Assembly (NCBI RefSeq): GCF_037027585.1
Contig: NZ_JAXCLE010000002.1
Location: 317,353-381,352, forward strand
Origin: Solibacillus ferritrahens
GTDB taxonomy: Bacteria > Bacillota > Bacilli > Bacillales_A > Planococcaceae
Direction: 5' to 3'
DNA length: 64,000 bases
Position numbers and translations under genes: made by a program. How positions within the stretch are numbered: position 1 is the first letter of the stretch; each line of letters starts with the position of its first letter. The notes beneath the pieces are model-generated. The model had not been told where the DNA came from and did no database searches. It saw only the letters and a list, made by a program, of their open reading frames with translations. Shown piece after piece: positions 41,950 through 50,654 of this stretch.

Positions 41950-43095
41950 ATGGCTAGAGGTGTATATATTCACATTCCTTTCTGTCATCAGATTTGTAAC
42001 TACTGTGATTTTAATAAAGTATTTTTTAAAAATCAGCCAGTTGATGAGTATATTGAAGCACTTGGGCGTGAAATGGCAATGACGGTAGCCAAAACCCCTG
42101 AAGCTTTTACTAATATTGAAACAATTTTTCTCGGTGGGGGCACACCTACTGCATTATCCGCACAGCAAATTGAAAAATTATTGCAGCTAATAACGAAACA
42201 TATTCCCATGTCATCCGTAAAAGAATTTAGTAGTGAAGCAAATCCGGATGAACTCACTATCGAGAAATTACAAGCTCTTTACAATGGTGGAGTAAATCGC
42301 TTAAGTATGGGTGTACAATCTTTTGATCAATCCTTACTAACAAAGATCGGTCGCACACATTCCAATGACCATGTATATGAAACGATTCAAAACGCAAAAA
42401 ACGTAGGCTTTGAAAATATTAGCATTGATCTAATGTATGGATTGCCTGGGCAAACGATGGAGCAGTGGCAAGATACGCTGGAAAAAGCATTGGCATTAAA
42501 GCTTCCTCATTATTCAGCATATTCCTTAATCGTCGAACCGAAAACAATTTTCTACATTCAATATGCAAAAGGGAAATTAAATTTGCCGACCGAGGATCTT
42601 GAAGCCAGCATGTATGGTGTATTAATGGATACGATGGAAGCGCACGGACTGCAGCAGTATGAGATTAGCAATTTTGCGCATGAAGGATATGTATCTACAC
42701 ATAATAAAATTTATTGGGATAATGATGAGTATGCAGGCTTTGGTGCAGGTGCTCACGGATATTTAAACGGCATTCGATACTCAAATGTAGCACCGATAAA
42801 AAAATATATCGAAACAGTTATGGAAGGAAATCTTCCACTATTGCAACAACATGAAGTGACAGTTGAGGAAAAGTTGGAAGAGCAAATGTTTTTAGGGCTA
42901 AGAAAAACGGCAGGTGTCACACATGAAGAGTTTGAAATTAAATTTAATCGATCAATGATATCGCTCTATGAAGAAACCATTTCACGCTTACATCAAGAAG
43001 ATTTGATCGAATTTGATACAACGGGAATTCGCTTAACTAGAAAAGGGCGATTTATAGGCAATGAAGTTTTTCAACGTTTTTTAGTAGGGGAATAA
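41950..43095 (+). CDS. hemW: Radical SAM protein HemW
   Basis: 381-residue radical SAM protein related to oxygen-independent coproporphyrinogen oxidase but of the HemW branch, a haem chaperone. The [4Fe-4S] cysteines are Cys12, Cys16 and Cys19 (CxxxCxxC in HIPFCHQICNYCDFNK). The SAM-binding FLGGGTPTAL is near residue 56, and the C-terminal HemN domain contains LRKTAGVTHEEF. AAGGAAGTGA precedes ATG 41950. It lies upstream of hrcA as in B. subtilis, and is separated from it by a promoter and CIRCE. Confidence 0.94.
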   Translation: MARGVYIHIPFCHQICNYCDFNKVFFKNQPVDEYIEALGREMAMTVAKTPEAFTNIETIFLGGGTPTALSAQQIEKLLQLITKHIPMSSVKEFSSEANPDELTIEKLQALYNGGVNRLSMGVQSFDQSLLTKIGRTHSNDHVYETIQNAKNVGFENISIDLMYGLPGQTMEQWQDTLEKALALKLPHYSAYSLIVEPKTIFYIQYAKGKLNLPTEDLEASMYGVLMDTMEAHGLQQYEISNFAHEGYVSTHNKIYWDNDEYAGFGAGAHGYLNGIRYSNVAPIKKYIETVMEGNLPLLQQHEVTVEEKLEEQMFLGLRKTAGVTHEEFEIKFNRSMISLYEETISRLHQEDLIEFDTTGIRLTRKGRFIGNEVFQRFLVGE

Positions 43096-43182
43096 TTTGA
43101 AGATTAAGTGCTGTTCGATGTAAATCATCTACTGCGTGTAAAATAATCACAAAAAGAATATTAAAAATTTTGGACGAATTCA

Positions 43183-43248
43183 TTGACATCAATTTAGAGA
43201 TTTGCTAATTTATATAATATATTAGCACTCCTCTTAATCGAGTGCTAA
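43183..43248 (+). promoter_or_regulatory. CIRCE operator and promoter of the hrcA operon
   Basis: TTAGCACTC (43222-43230), nine bases, GAGTGCTAA (43240-43248) is an exact CIRCE element, the HrcA binding site. Upstream, TTGACA at 43183-43188 is a -35 with TAATTT 17 bp later (43206-43211); TATAAT at 43213-43218 is better as a -10 sequence but 24 bp away. CIRCE lies between promoter and hrcA. Confidence 0.93.
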
Positions 43249-43261
43249 CAGAGGTGAAGAG

Positions 43262-44287
43262 ATGTTAACAAATCGGCAGTTACAAATATTGCAAGCAATC
43301 GTAGATGACTTTGTGATGTCTGCTCAGCCTGTTGGTTCGCGTCAACTTTCGAAAAAAGAAGGTATTACGTACAGTGCAGCTACAATACGTAATGAGATGG
43401 CTGATTTAGAGGAATTAGGCTATTTGGAAAAAACGCATACTTCATCAGGAAGAGTGCCATCAGAAAAAGGTTATCGCTTTTATGTTGACCATTTACTTAA
43501 GCCTCAAGTCATTTCGACTGGCGAAGTAGCACAAATTCACTCGCTCTTTGAAAAACAAATTGTCGAAGCGGAGCAGATTATTAAAGAATCGGCGAATATC
43601 CTATCGGAGTTAACAACGTATACGACAATATTACTCGGTCCCGATGTTCAAAAGCACCGTGTAAAAAAATTCCAGATAGTTCCTTTAACAGAGGAAACAG
43701 CAGTGGCTATTATTGTGACGGATAACGGTCATGTAGAAAATCGTACTTTAACGTTACCATCGGGTTTTAGCCCGCATGATATAGAAAAAATGGTAAATAT
43801 TCTGAATGACCGATTAGTAGGTGTGCCATTATATGACCTTCCAATAAAGCTTCAAACAGAAGCATTATCGGTATTGAAATCGCATATTAACGCATCTGAA
43901 TCAATTGTCCGGTCTTTATTGTCCATTACTTCACAACAGAATGAGAGTAAAGTTTATTATGGTGGAAAATCGAATATGTTAAACCAGCCTGAATTCCATG
44001 ACTTAGCCAAAATGAGAATGCTGATGGATTTATTTGATAAGGAAAATCAAGTTCAAACGCTATTTAATCAGGGAAACCATGGTATTCAAATTCGAATAGG
44101 TTCTGAAAACAATCATTTAGCAATGGAAAATTGCAGTGTAATTACCGCTTCCTTTTTAGTCGGTGAAGAACAGCAAGGGGCTATCGCAATTATCGGTCCA
44201 ACACGCATGGATTATAGACGGGTTGTGACATTGTTGGATGTTATGACAAACAGCCTTTCCCAAGCGTTTTTCGATAAGAAACATTAG
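43262..44287 (+). CDS. hrcA: Heat-inducible transcription repressor HrcA
   Basis: 341-residue repressor that binds CIRCE when folded with help of GroEL. N-terminal winged helix (residues 1-75: LTNRQLQILQAIVDDFVMSAQPVGSR, then YSAATIRNEMADLEELGYLEKTHTSSGRVPS), followed by a GAF-like domain and C-terminal dimerisation residues. GAGGTGAAGAG precedes ATG 43262, 13 bp after CIRCE, so it represses its own operon. It is the first gene of hrcA-grpE-dnaK. Confidence 0.97.
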   Translation: MLTNRQLQILQAIVDDFVMSAQPVGSRQLSKKEGITYSAATIRNEMADLEELGYLEKTHTSSGRVPSEKGYRFYVDHLLKPQVISTGEVAQIHSLFEKQIVEAEQIIKESANILSELTTYTTILLGPDVQKHRVKKFQIVPLTEETAVAIIVTDNGHVENRTLTLPSGFSPHDIEKMVNILNDRLVGVPLYDLPIKLQTEALSVLKSHINASESIVRSLLSITSQQNESKVYYGGKSNMLNQPEFHDLAKMRMLMDLFDKENQVQTLFNQGNHGIQIRIGSENNHLAMENCSVITASFLVGEEQQGAIAIIGPTRMDYRRVVTLLDVMTNSLSQAFFDKKH

Positions 44288-44369
44288 TGACCCGGTGATA
44301 TTGCGTCAGCGAGTATTTCTATATTCTGCTGAATTTAAATAAATGGTTGATACTCGAGGAGGAAAAGAA

Positions 44370-44927
44370 GTGTCTGAAACTACAAAAACAAATGAAGAAT
44401 TGCAGCAAGAAGAAATAGCTGAGCAAGAAGAGGTAGTAGAAACAGCTGAAACTGAAGAGACAGTATTAGATGAAAAAGAACAGAAAATTGCTGAATTAGA
44501 AGCGAAATTAGCAGAAGAAGATGCACGTTACTTACGTTTACGTGCAGATTATGATAATTTATCACGCCGTAGTCGCCTGGATCGTGAATCTGCAGAAAAA
44601 TACCGTGCGCAAAGCCTGTTAACTGAATTATTGCCGGCATTGGATAATTTAGATCGCGCCCTTAAAGTCGAAGTAAATTCGGAAGAAGCGGCTTCATTAT
44701 ATAAAGGTGTGGAAATGGTGTATCAGCAATTATTAGCTGCGACTGAAAAAGAAGGTTTAGTAGTTATTCCTGCTGAAGGAGAAACATTTGACCCGAATTT
44801 CCATCAAGCGGTGATGCAAGAGCAGGATAGTGAAAAAGAATCAGGTATCATTTTACGCGAATTACAAAAGGGATATAAATTAAAAGACCGTGTTCTACGA
44901 CCTTCAATGGTATCTGTAAACGAATAA
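44370..44927 (+). CDS. grpE: Nucleotide exchange factor GrpE
   Basis: DnaK nucleotide exchange factor of 185 residues. Acidic N-terminal tail (SETTKTNEELQQEEIAEQEE), long coiled coil (about 35-95), then the C-terminal beta-wing with GETFDPNFHQAVMQ and LQKGYKLKDRVLRPSMVSV. GTG 44370 follows CGAGGAGGAAAA and is preferred over ATG 44343, which lies upstream of that site. The next gene is dnaK, 138 bp away; the gap holds an 8-bp hairpin that may be an RNA processing or stability site. Confidence 0.96.
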   Translation: MSETTKTNEELQQEEIAEQEEVVETAETEETVLDEKEQKIAELEAKLAEEDARYLRLRADYDNLSRRSRLDRESAEKYRAQSLLTELLPALDNLDRALKVEVNSEEAASLYKGVEMVYQQLLAATEKEGLVVIPAEGETFDPNFHQAVMQEQDSEKESGIILRELQKGYKLKDRVLRPSMVSVNE

Positions 44928-44975
44928 TTCAGTACTTTTTAGTACTAGTTATATAAATAAGGCTGTCAAAACTTT

Positions 44976-44995
44976 AACCTTATGTAAATAAGGTT
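44976..44995 (+). other. Hairpin between grpE and dnaK
   Basis: AACCTTAT and ATAAGGTT form a perfect 8-bp stem with a GTAA loop, not followed by a T-run. It is more likely a processing or stability element in the polycistronic message than a terminator. No CIRCE is present before dnaK. Confidence 0.45.
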
Positions 44996-45065
44996 GGTTG
45001 GACAGGATTTGTTAAACTATAAACAAATACATTCTGTTTTTTAATATTAGGAGGAAAATTAAATT

Positions 45066-46919
45066 ATGAGCAAAATTATCGGTATTGACTTAGGAACAAC
45101 AAACTCTTGTGTATCTGTACTAGAAGGCGGCGAGCCAAAAGTAATTCCCAATCCAGAAGGTAACCGTACATCTCCATCTGTAGTAGCATTTAAAAACGGT
45201 GAAAAACAAGTGGGGGAAGTTGCTAAGCGTCAAGCAGTAACAAATCCGAATACAATCATTTCTATTAAATCTAAAATGGGTACTAACGAAAAAGTTAAAG
45301 TGGATGATCAAGAGTACACGCCTCAAGAAGTATCTGCTATGATTTTACAATACTTAAAAGGTTATGCTGAAGACTACTTAGGTGAAAAAGTAACGAAAGC
45401 TGTTATTACAGTTCCGGCTTATTTCAACGATGCACAACGTCAAGCAACTAAAGACGCTGGTAAAATCGCAGGTTTAGAAGTAGAGCGTATCATCAACGAA
45501 CCAACAGCTGCAGCATTAGCTTACGGTTTAGATCAACAAGACGTTGACCAAAAAATCCTAGTATTCGACTTAGGTGGCGGTACATTTGACGTTTCAATCC
45601 TTGAATTAGCTGACGGCGTATTCGAAGTATTAGCAACAGCAGGTGACAACAAACTTGGTGGTGACGACTTCGACGACAAAATCATTGCTTACTTAGTAGA
45701 AGAATTCAAAAAAGAAAATGCAGTAGATTTATCAAAAGACAAAATGGCAATGCAACGCTTAAAAGATGCAGCTGAAAAAGCGAAAAAAGACTTATCGGGT
45801 GTAACTTCTACTCAAATCTCATTACCATTCATTACTGCAGGTGCTGACGGCCCACTTCACTTAGAAGTGTCATTATCACGTGCAAAATTCGATGATTTAA
45901 CTAAAGATTTAGTAGAACGTACAATCGTACCTACTCGTCAAGCGTTATCAGATGCAGGTCTTTCTGCTTCAGAATTAGATAAAGTAATTTTAGTTGGTGG
46001 TTCTACTCGTATTCCTGCAGTAGTAGAAGCAATCAAAAAAGCAACAGGTCATGAGCCACACAAAGGCGTAAACCCTGACGAAGTAGTAGCGATGGGTGCT
46101 GCTGTACAAGGCGGCGTATTAGCTGGTGACGTACAAGGCGTATTATTATTAGACGTAACTCCCTTATCATTAGGTATCGAAACTATGGGTGGCGTTATGA
46201 CGAAATTAATCGACCGTAACACGACAATCCCAACATCTAAATCTCAAGTGTTCTCAACAGCTGCAGACAATCAACCAGCAGTAGATATTCACGTATTACA
46301 AGGTGAGCGTTCAATGGCTGCAGACAACAAAACATTAGGTCGCTTCCAATTATCTGATATTCCACCAGCACCACGTGGTATTCCACAAATCGAAGTAACA
46401 TTCGATATTGATGCGAACGGTATCGTATCAGTTAAAGCGAAAGACTTAGGTACACAAAAAGAGCAAACAATCGTTATCCAATCTGATTCAGGATTATCAG
46501 AAGAAGAAATCGAGCGTATGGTAAAAGATGCTGAAGCAAACGCTGAAGCAGATGCAAAACGTAAAGAAGAAGCAGATCTTCGCAACGAAGCAGACCAATT
46601 AGTGTTCCAAGTTGATAAAACAATTACGGACTTAGGTGAGCAAATTACAGAAGAAGAAAAGAAATCTGTTGAAGATGCACGCGATGAGTTAAAAGCTGCT
46701 TTAGAAAAAGGCGAAATCGATGGAATTAAAGAGTCTAAAGAAAAGTTAGAAGGCGTATTACAGCCGTTAGTAATGAAAGTATACGAGCAAGCGGCAGCAG
46801 CTGCACAAGCACAAGGCGGAGCTGAAGGCTTTGAAGGCGCTGCAGATGCAGGTAAAAAAGATGACGGCGTTGTAGATGCTGACTTTGAAGAAGTAAAAGA
46901 CGATAAAGACAATAAATAA
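45066..46919 (+). CDS. dnaK: Molecular chaperone DnaK (Hsp70)
   Basis: 617-residue Hsp70. ATPase domain begins IGIDLGTTNSC, with IINEPTAAALAYG and the adenosine motif ILVGGSTRIPAV; the substrate-binding domain and helical lid follow; the C-terminus has a Gly/Ala/Gln-rich tail and ends DADFEEVKDDKDNK. AGGAGGAAAATT precedes ATG 45066. Codon use is strongly biased to preferred codons, as expected for a highly expressed protein. A terminator directly downstream separates it from dnaJ. Confidence 0.98.
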   Translation: MSKIIGIDLGTTNSCVSVLEGGEPKVIPNPEGNRTSPSVVAFKNGEKQVGEVAKRQAVTNPNTIISIKSKMGTNEKVKVDDQEYTPQEVSAMILQYLKGYAEDYLGEKVTKAVITVPAYFNDAQRQATKDAGKIAGLEVERIINEPTAAALAYGLDQQDVDQKILVFDLGGGTFDVSILELADGVFEVLATAGDNKLGGDDFDDKIIAYLVEEFKKENAVDLSKDKMAMQRLKDAAEKAKKDLSGVTSTQISLPFITAGADGPLHLEVSLSRAKFDDLTKDLVERTIVPTRQALSDAGLSASELDKVILVGGSTRIPAVVEAIKKATGHEPHKGVNPDEVVAMGAAVQGGVLAGDVQGVLLLDVTPLSLGIETMGGVMTKLIDRNTTIPTSKSQVFSTAADNQPAVDIHVLQGERSMAADNKTLGRFQLSDIPPAPRGIPQIEVTFDIDANGIVSVKAKDLGTQKEQTIVIQSDSGLSEEEIERMVKDAEANAEADAKRKEEADLRNEADQLVFQVDKTITDLGEQITEEEKKSVEDARDELKAALEKGEIDGIKESKEKLEGVLQPLVMKVYEQAAAAAQAQGGAEGFEGAADAGKKDDGVVDADFEEVKDDKDNK

Positions 46920-46935
46920 TCAAACGTTCTATAAT

Positions 46936-46968
46936 AAAAGCCAAAGACCGCTTGCGGCTTTGGCTTTT
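46936..46968 (+). terminator. Rho-independent terminator of dnaK
   Basis: AAAAGCCAAAG (46936-46946) and CTTTGGCTTTT (46958-46968) form an 11-bp stem around ACCGCTTGCGG, which itself can add pairs. Confidence 0.9.
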
Positions 46969-47021
46969 AAGTTTGTTGATGTCCTCTGTTTTGAAAGTAG
47001 TAAGCGTGGTGGAGCGAGGAA

Positions 47022-47212
47022 AAATAGAGGGAGAAATTTCCGTTATTTTATAAAAATCATTTAAAAAGCCATAAATAACGGAAGGAATTACCCTTATTAA
47101 GCTAAAAAGTAAGATAATAACGGCTTTTTTTATGAATAAGGGAAAAAATTACCTCTATTTTCTCTTAAAATAAAGGTCTTTAAGAAATAAGAGAAAAATC
47201 TTCCCTTATTTC
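47022..47212. repeat. Palindrome array B (four units)
   Basis: Units at 47022-47049, 47073-47100, 47134-47162 and 47184-47212; centres are about 51, 62 and 50 bp apart, the same layout as array A. Examples: AAATAACGGAAGG then AATTACCCTTATT. The array sits between dnaK and dnaJ, in a 514-bp gap. The remaining bases up to dnaJ (47213-47433) are AT-rich with no gene. Confidence 0.88.
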
Positions 47213-47433
47213 ATATTATTTCGCCAATCCCATTGAAGTAGAGGACCAAAAGTGAAGTAGGAAAGTACGCTTGAAAATACTCGATACCTTCAAGCAGTAC
47301 CCCGAGAAAGCACTGGACAACATGAAATAGCAAACACTATTTATTTGATATTAAAAGTAATATAGCAAATGGTATACATCATTTTTTCAACATGCTAAAA
47401 TAGACGTTATGTAAAAAGAGCGGAGAGTGAACA

Positions 47434-48555
47434 ATGAGTAAGCGCGATTACTATGAAGTGCTTGGCCTAAGTAAAGGTGCAAGCAAAGATGAAATAAAAA
47501 AAGCATATCGTAAATTATCAAAACAGTATCACCCTGATTTAAACAAAGAAGAGGGGGCAGATCTAAAGTTTAAAGAAGTAGCAGAAGCATATGAAGTGCT
47601 GTCCGATGATCAAAAACGTGCCCGCTATGATCAATTTGGTCACGAGGATCCGAATGCTGGCTTTGGCGGCGGTGGTTTCAGTGGCGGTGGCGGTTTTGGA
47701 GGCTTCGAGGATATTTTCAGTTCGTTCTTTGGAGGCGGTCGACGCCAAGATCCGAATGCACCACGTAAAGGTGACGATCTGCAATTCCGTATGAATATTA
47801 CATTTGAAGAGGCAGTATTCGGAAAAGAAACTGAAATCGAAATTCCGAAAGAAGAAACTTGTGATACATGTCATGGTTCAGGTGCGAAGCCAGGTACTCA
47901 GCCTCAAACATGTTCACAATGTAATGGTGTAGGTCAAATTAACCAAGCCGTTGATACACCGTTTGGCCGTATGGTAAACAAACGCTCTTGTCCAAGTTGC
48001 CGTGGTCAAGGGAAAATTATTGTTGATAAATGTACACCATGTCGAGGTACAGGTAGCATAACGAAAAAGAAAAAAATCAAAATTACAATCCCGGCTGGTG
48101 TTGATGATGGTCAACAACTGCGAGTGGCAGGTCAAGGTGAAGAAGGCTACAACAATGGTCCGGCAGGAGATTTATACATTATCTTTGCTGTTCGCAAGCA
48201 CGAACAATTTGAACGTGATGGCGACGATATTTTATATGAACTAAACTTAACATTCCCGCAGGCTTCATTAGGGGATGAAATAGAAGTACCGACAATCCAT
48301 GGTAAAGTGAAGCTGAAAATTCCAGCGGGTACTCAATCAGGAGCGCAATTCCGTCTAAAAGATAAAGGTGTAAAAAATGTACATGGTTATGGTATGGGTA
48401 ATCAATACGTAATCGTAAAAGTTGTCACACCTACTAAATTAACAGAAAAACAAAAGCAATTACTAAGAGAATTTGCAGAAATCAGTGGTGACATTCCGGA
48501 AGAACAAGGTAGTTCACTATTCGATAAGATTAAGAAAAAAATTAAAGGTGACTAA
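47434..48555 (+). CDS. dnaJ: Co-chaperone DnaJ (Hsp40)
   Basis: 373-residue class I J-protein. J domain (1-70) with YHPDLNKE containing HPD; Gly/Phe-rich linker (about 75-110); zinc-binding repeats CDTCHGSG, CSQCNGVG, CPSCRGQG and CTPCRGTG; then the C-terminal substrate-binding domains. AGCGGAGAGTG precedes ATG 47434. In B. subtilis dnaJ follows dnaK closely; here a terminator and a palindrome array lie between, so dnaJ probably has its own promoter. prmA follows, with 14 bp between its stop and the chosen prmA start. Confidence 0.97.
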   Translation: MSKRDYYEVLGLSKGASKDEIKKAYRKLSKQYHPDLNKEEGADLKFKEVAEAYEVLSDDQKRARYDQFGHEDPNAGFGGGGFSGGGGFGGFEDIFSSFFGGGRRQDPNAPRKGDDLQFRMNITFEEAVFGKETEIEIPKEETCDTCHGSGAKPGTQPQTCSQCNGVGQINQAVDTPFGRMVNKRSCPSCRGQGKIIVDKCTPCRGTGSITKKKKIKITIPAGVDDGQQLRVAGQGEEGYNNGPAGDLYIIFAVRKHEQFERDGDDILYELNLTFPQASLGDEIEVPTIHGKVKLKIPAGTQSGAQFRLKDKGVKNVHGYGMGNQYVIVKVVTPTKLTEKQKQLLREFAEISGDIPEEQGSSLFDKIKKKIKGD

Positions 48556-48569
48556 GGAGTGTATTGCAA

Positions 48570-49508
48570 GTGAAATGGACAGAACTTTCGATTTTAACGA
48601 CGCATGAGGCCGTTGATGCAGTGACGAACATTTTGCATGAAGCTGGTGCAAGTGGTGTAGTGATTGAAGATTCAAAGGAACTAGATAAAGAAAGAATCGA
48701 TAAATTTGGTGAGATTTATGCACTGAATCCAGAAGACTTTCCAAAAACAGGTGTCATTGTAAAAGCATATTTATCAGCTTCAAGCTTTTTGGCGGAGACA
48801 ATCGAAGAAATTAAGCTTGCAATTGCAAACCTTGTAAACTTTGATATAAATATTGGTGAAAATATTTTAACGCTTTGTGAAGTTGATGAGGAAGATTGGT
48901 CAACGGCATGGAAACAATATTACCATCCTGTTAAAATTTCCGAACGCTTTACAATCGTACCAACTTGGGAAGATTATAAACCAGTGTCAACGGATGAACT
49001 TATTATTGAACTAGATCCTGGTATGGCGTTTGGTACAGGTACGCATCCAACTACTGTTATGTGTCTGCAAGCGCTTGAAAAAGTTGTACAGCAAGGTCAT
49101 ACAGTTATCGATGTTGGTACAGGATCGGGTGTTCTATCTATCGGTGCTGCAATGCTTGGAGCGGAAAAAGTCCATGCACTGGATTTGGATGAGGTAGCTG
49201 TTAGAGCGGCACGTGAAAATGTGGAATTAAATAAAATGGATGCTATTGTTGAAGTATTCCACGGCAACTTATTGGATACAGTTAAGGAGCCTGCCGATAT
49301 TGTAGTGGCGAATATTTTGGCTGAAATCATTATGTCATTTACTGATGATGCATTTTCAATTGTTAAACCTGGTGGACTTTATGTTACTTCAGGAATCATT
49401 GGTGCCAAAAAAGATGAAGTAAAAGAAGCGTTGGAAAAATCCGGCTTCGAAATTGAAGAAGTTCTAATGATGGAAGACTGGGTAGCGATTATTTCGCGCC
49501 GTCCTTAA
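48570..49508 (+). CDS. prmA: Ribosomal protein L11 methyltransferase
   Basis: SAM-dependent methyltransferase of 312 residues modifying ribosomal protein L11. N-terminal substrate-recognition domain starts MKWTELSILTTHEAV; LDPGMAFGTGTHPTT and the SAM motif VIDVGTGSGVLSIGAAMLGA mark the catalytic domain, with VANILAEII as the active-site segment. GTG 48570 is preferred (AAGGAG ten bases upstream and the family N-terminus); TTG 48564 lies too close to that site. It follows dnaJ directly, as in B. subtilis yqeT, and has a terminator before rsmE. Confidence 0.95.
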   Translation: MKWTELSILTTHEAVDAVTNILHEAGASGVVIEDSKELDKERIDKFGEIYALNPEDFPKTGVIVKAYLSASSFLAETIEEIKLAIANLVNFDINIGENILTLCEVDEEDWSTAWKQYYHPVKISERFTIVPTWEDYKPVSTDELIIELDPGMAFGTGTHPTTVMCLQALEKVVQQGHTVIDVGTGSGVLSIGAAMLGAEKVHALDLDEVAVRAARENVELNKMDAIVEVFHGNLLDTVKEPADIVVANILAEIIMSFTDDAFSIVKPGGLYVTSGIIGAKKDEVKEALEKSGFEIEEVLMMEDWVAIISRRP

Positions 49509-49521
49509 TTGAATTTCAGAG

Positions 49522-49553
49522 AACAACAGCTGTTTTGTGCAGCTGTTGTTTTT
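49522..49553 (+). terminator. Hairpin terminator between prmA and rsmE
   Basis: AACAACAGCTG (49522-49532) and CAGCTGTTGTT (49540-49550) form an 11-bp stem with a short TTTTGTG loop, then TTTG. It is likely partial because rsmE lies only 22 bp further. Confidence 0.85.
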
Positions 49554-49574
49554 GTATAACAAGGAGTGAACACG

Positions 49575-50318
49575 ATGCAACGGTATTTTATTGAATCACC
49601 CGGAAATAAAGAAAATGAATTTATTGTAACAGGTGAAAATGCACGTCATATTAGTAAAGTAATGAGGATGACAGTAGGGGAAGAAATCATCATTGTCCAT
49701 GAGAATGTAGCAAATATATGTGAAATTGTTGAGATAGATCAGGATGTACGTGTCAAAAAGACCGGACAAACAATTCCATCACCGGAAATGCCCATAAAGG
49801 TGGATATCGCATGTGGGTTGCCAAAAGGGGATAAACTGGAGCTGATTGCACAAAAAGCGACGGAACTAGGGATGTATGCAATGATTCCGTTTGCGGCAGA
49901 GCGCTCTATTGTGAAATGGGATGCTAAAAAAGCGAAAAAAAACCAAGAACGCCTGCAGAAAATTGCGCAGGAGGCTGCGGAGCAATCACACCGGACACAT
50001 ATACCACAAGTTGAAGAGCCGATAAGCTTTAAACAGCTTATACAAAAATTCGCTAAGTATGATGCGATTTTTATTGCAGATGAAGAAGATGCTAAATTAG
50101 AAAACCGGACGAGCTTTAAACAAAAGCTTCAATCGCTTAATACTGATGAGGAATTACACATTCTTTGTATTTTTGGTCCGGAAGGTGGAATTTCCCGCAA
50201 TGAATCAAAGGTACTGATCGAAGCTGGTGCACAAACAATGTCACTCGGTCCTCGTATATTGCGAACAGAAACAGCGCCGTTTTATGCTTTATCAGCAATT
50301 TCCTATGAATTTGAATAA
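49575..50318 (+). CDS. rsmE: 16S rRNA (uracil-1498-N3)-methyltransferase
   Basis: SPOUT-class rRNA methyltransferase, 247 residues, with an N-terminal PUA-like domain (MQRYFIESPGNKENEF..., GENARHISKVMRM) and the C-terminal trefoil-knot region: LCIFGPEGGISRNES, then LGPRILRTETAPFYALSAI. AAGGAGTG lies before ATG 49575, which is preferred to the GTG at 49566 that overlaps it. It corresponds to B. subtilis yqeU. A strong terminator follows, and the normal neighbour mtaB lies 3.3 kb away behind a carotenoid gene and a PH-domain gene. Confidence 0.94.
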   Translation: MQRYFIESPGNKENEFIVTGENARHISKVMRMTVGEEIIIVHENVANICEIVEIDQDVRVKKTGQTIPSPEMPIKVDIACGLPKGDKLELIAQKATELGMYAMIPFAAERSIVKWDAKKAKKNQERLQKIAQEAAEQSHRTHIPQVEEPISFKQLIQKFAKYDAIFIADEEDAKLENRTSFKQKLQSLNTDEELHILCIFGPEGGISRNESKVLIEAGAQTMSLGPRILRTETAPFYALSAISYEFE

Positions 50319-50322
50319 AACG

Positions 50323-50365
50323 AAGGGATTGATTTGAAAGGTAACTTTCGAATCAATCCCTTTTT
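50323..50365 (+). terminator. Rho-independent terminator of rsmE
   Basis: AAGGGATTGATTTGAAAG (50323-50340) and CTTTCGAATCAATCCCTT (50345-50362) pair over 18 positions with one mismatch around GTAA, then TTT. Confidence 0.93.
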
Positions 50366-50432
50366 GTATGTATGGATTAGTCCTATTTGATTAATTTTAT
50401 CTCAAATTCGAAATTTTTACTTGTATAATTAC

Positions 50433-50466
50433 GTTTAATAATTGTACAATGTTTGTATAACATTGT
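50433..50466 (+). promoter_or_regulatory. Candidate operator/promoter of the carotenoid gene
   Basis: ACAATGTT (50446-50453) and AACATTGT (50459-50466) form a perfect 8-bp inverted repeat around TGTAT, a TetR-operator-like layout. GTTTAA at 50433-50438 followed after 14 bp by TTGTAT (50453-50458) also gives a weak sigma-B-like match. Either would control the gene starting at 50655. The remaining 190 bp of leader is AT-rich. Confidence 0.5.
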
Positions 50467-50654
50467 AGCTCTTTTAAAGGTGATGGATATATTAATAAAA
50501 GTTAAAGGTGAAATATCATGCTATAAGTCATTATTTCAACAGTTAATATTCAAATAAAGTAATAGGGCAATGAAGGAAGTTGCTAACGTTGTACAACAAT
50601 TAATTATTTATTTTAATCATTGTCCAATGCTTGGAATAAAAGGAGGCAGTAGAG

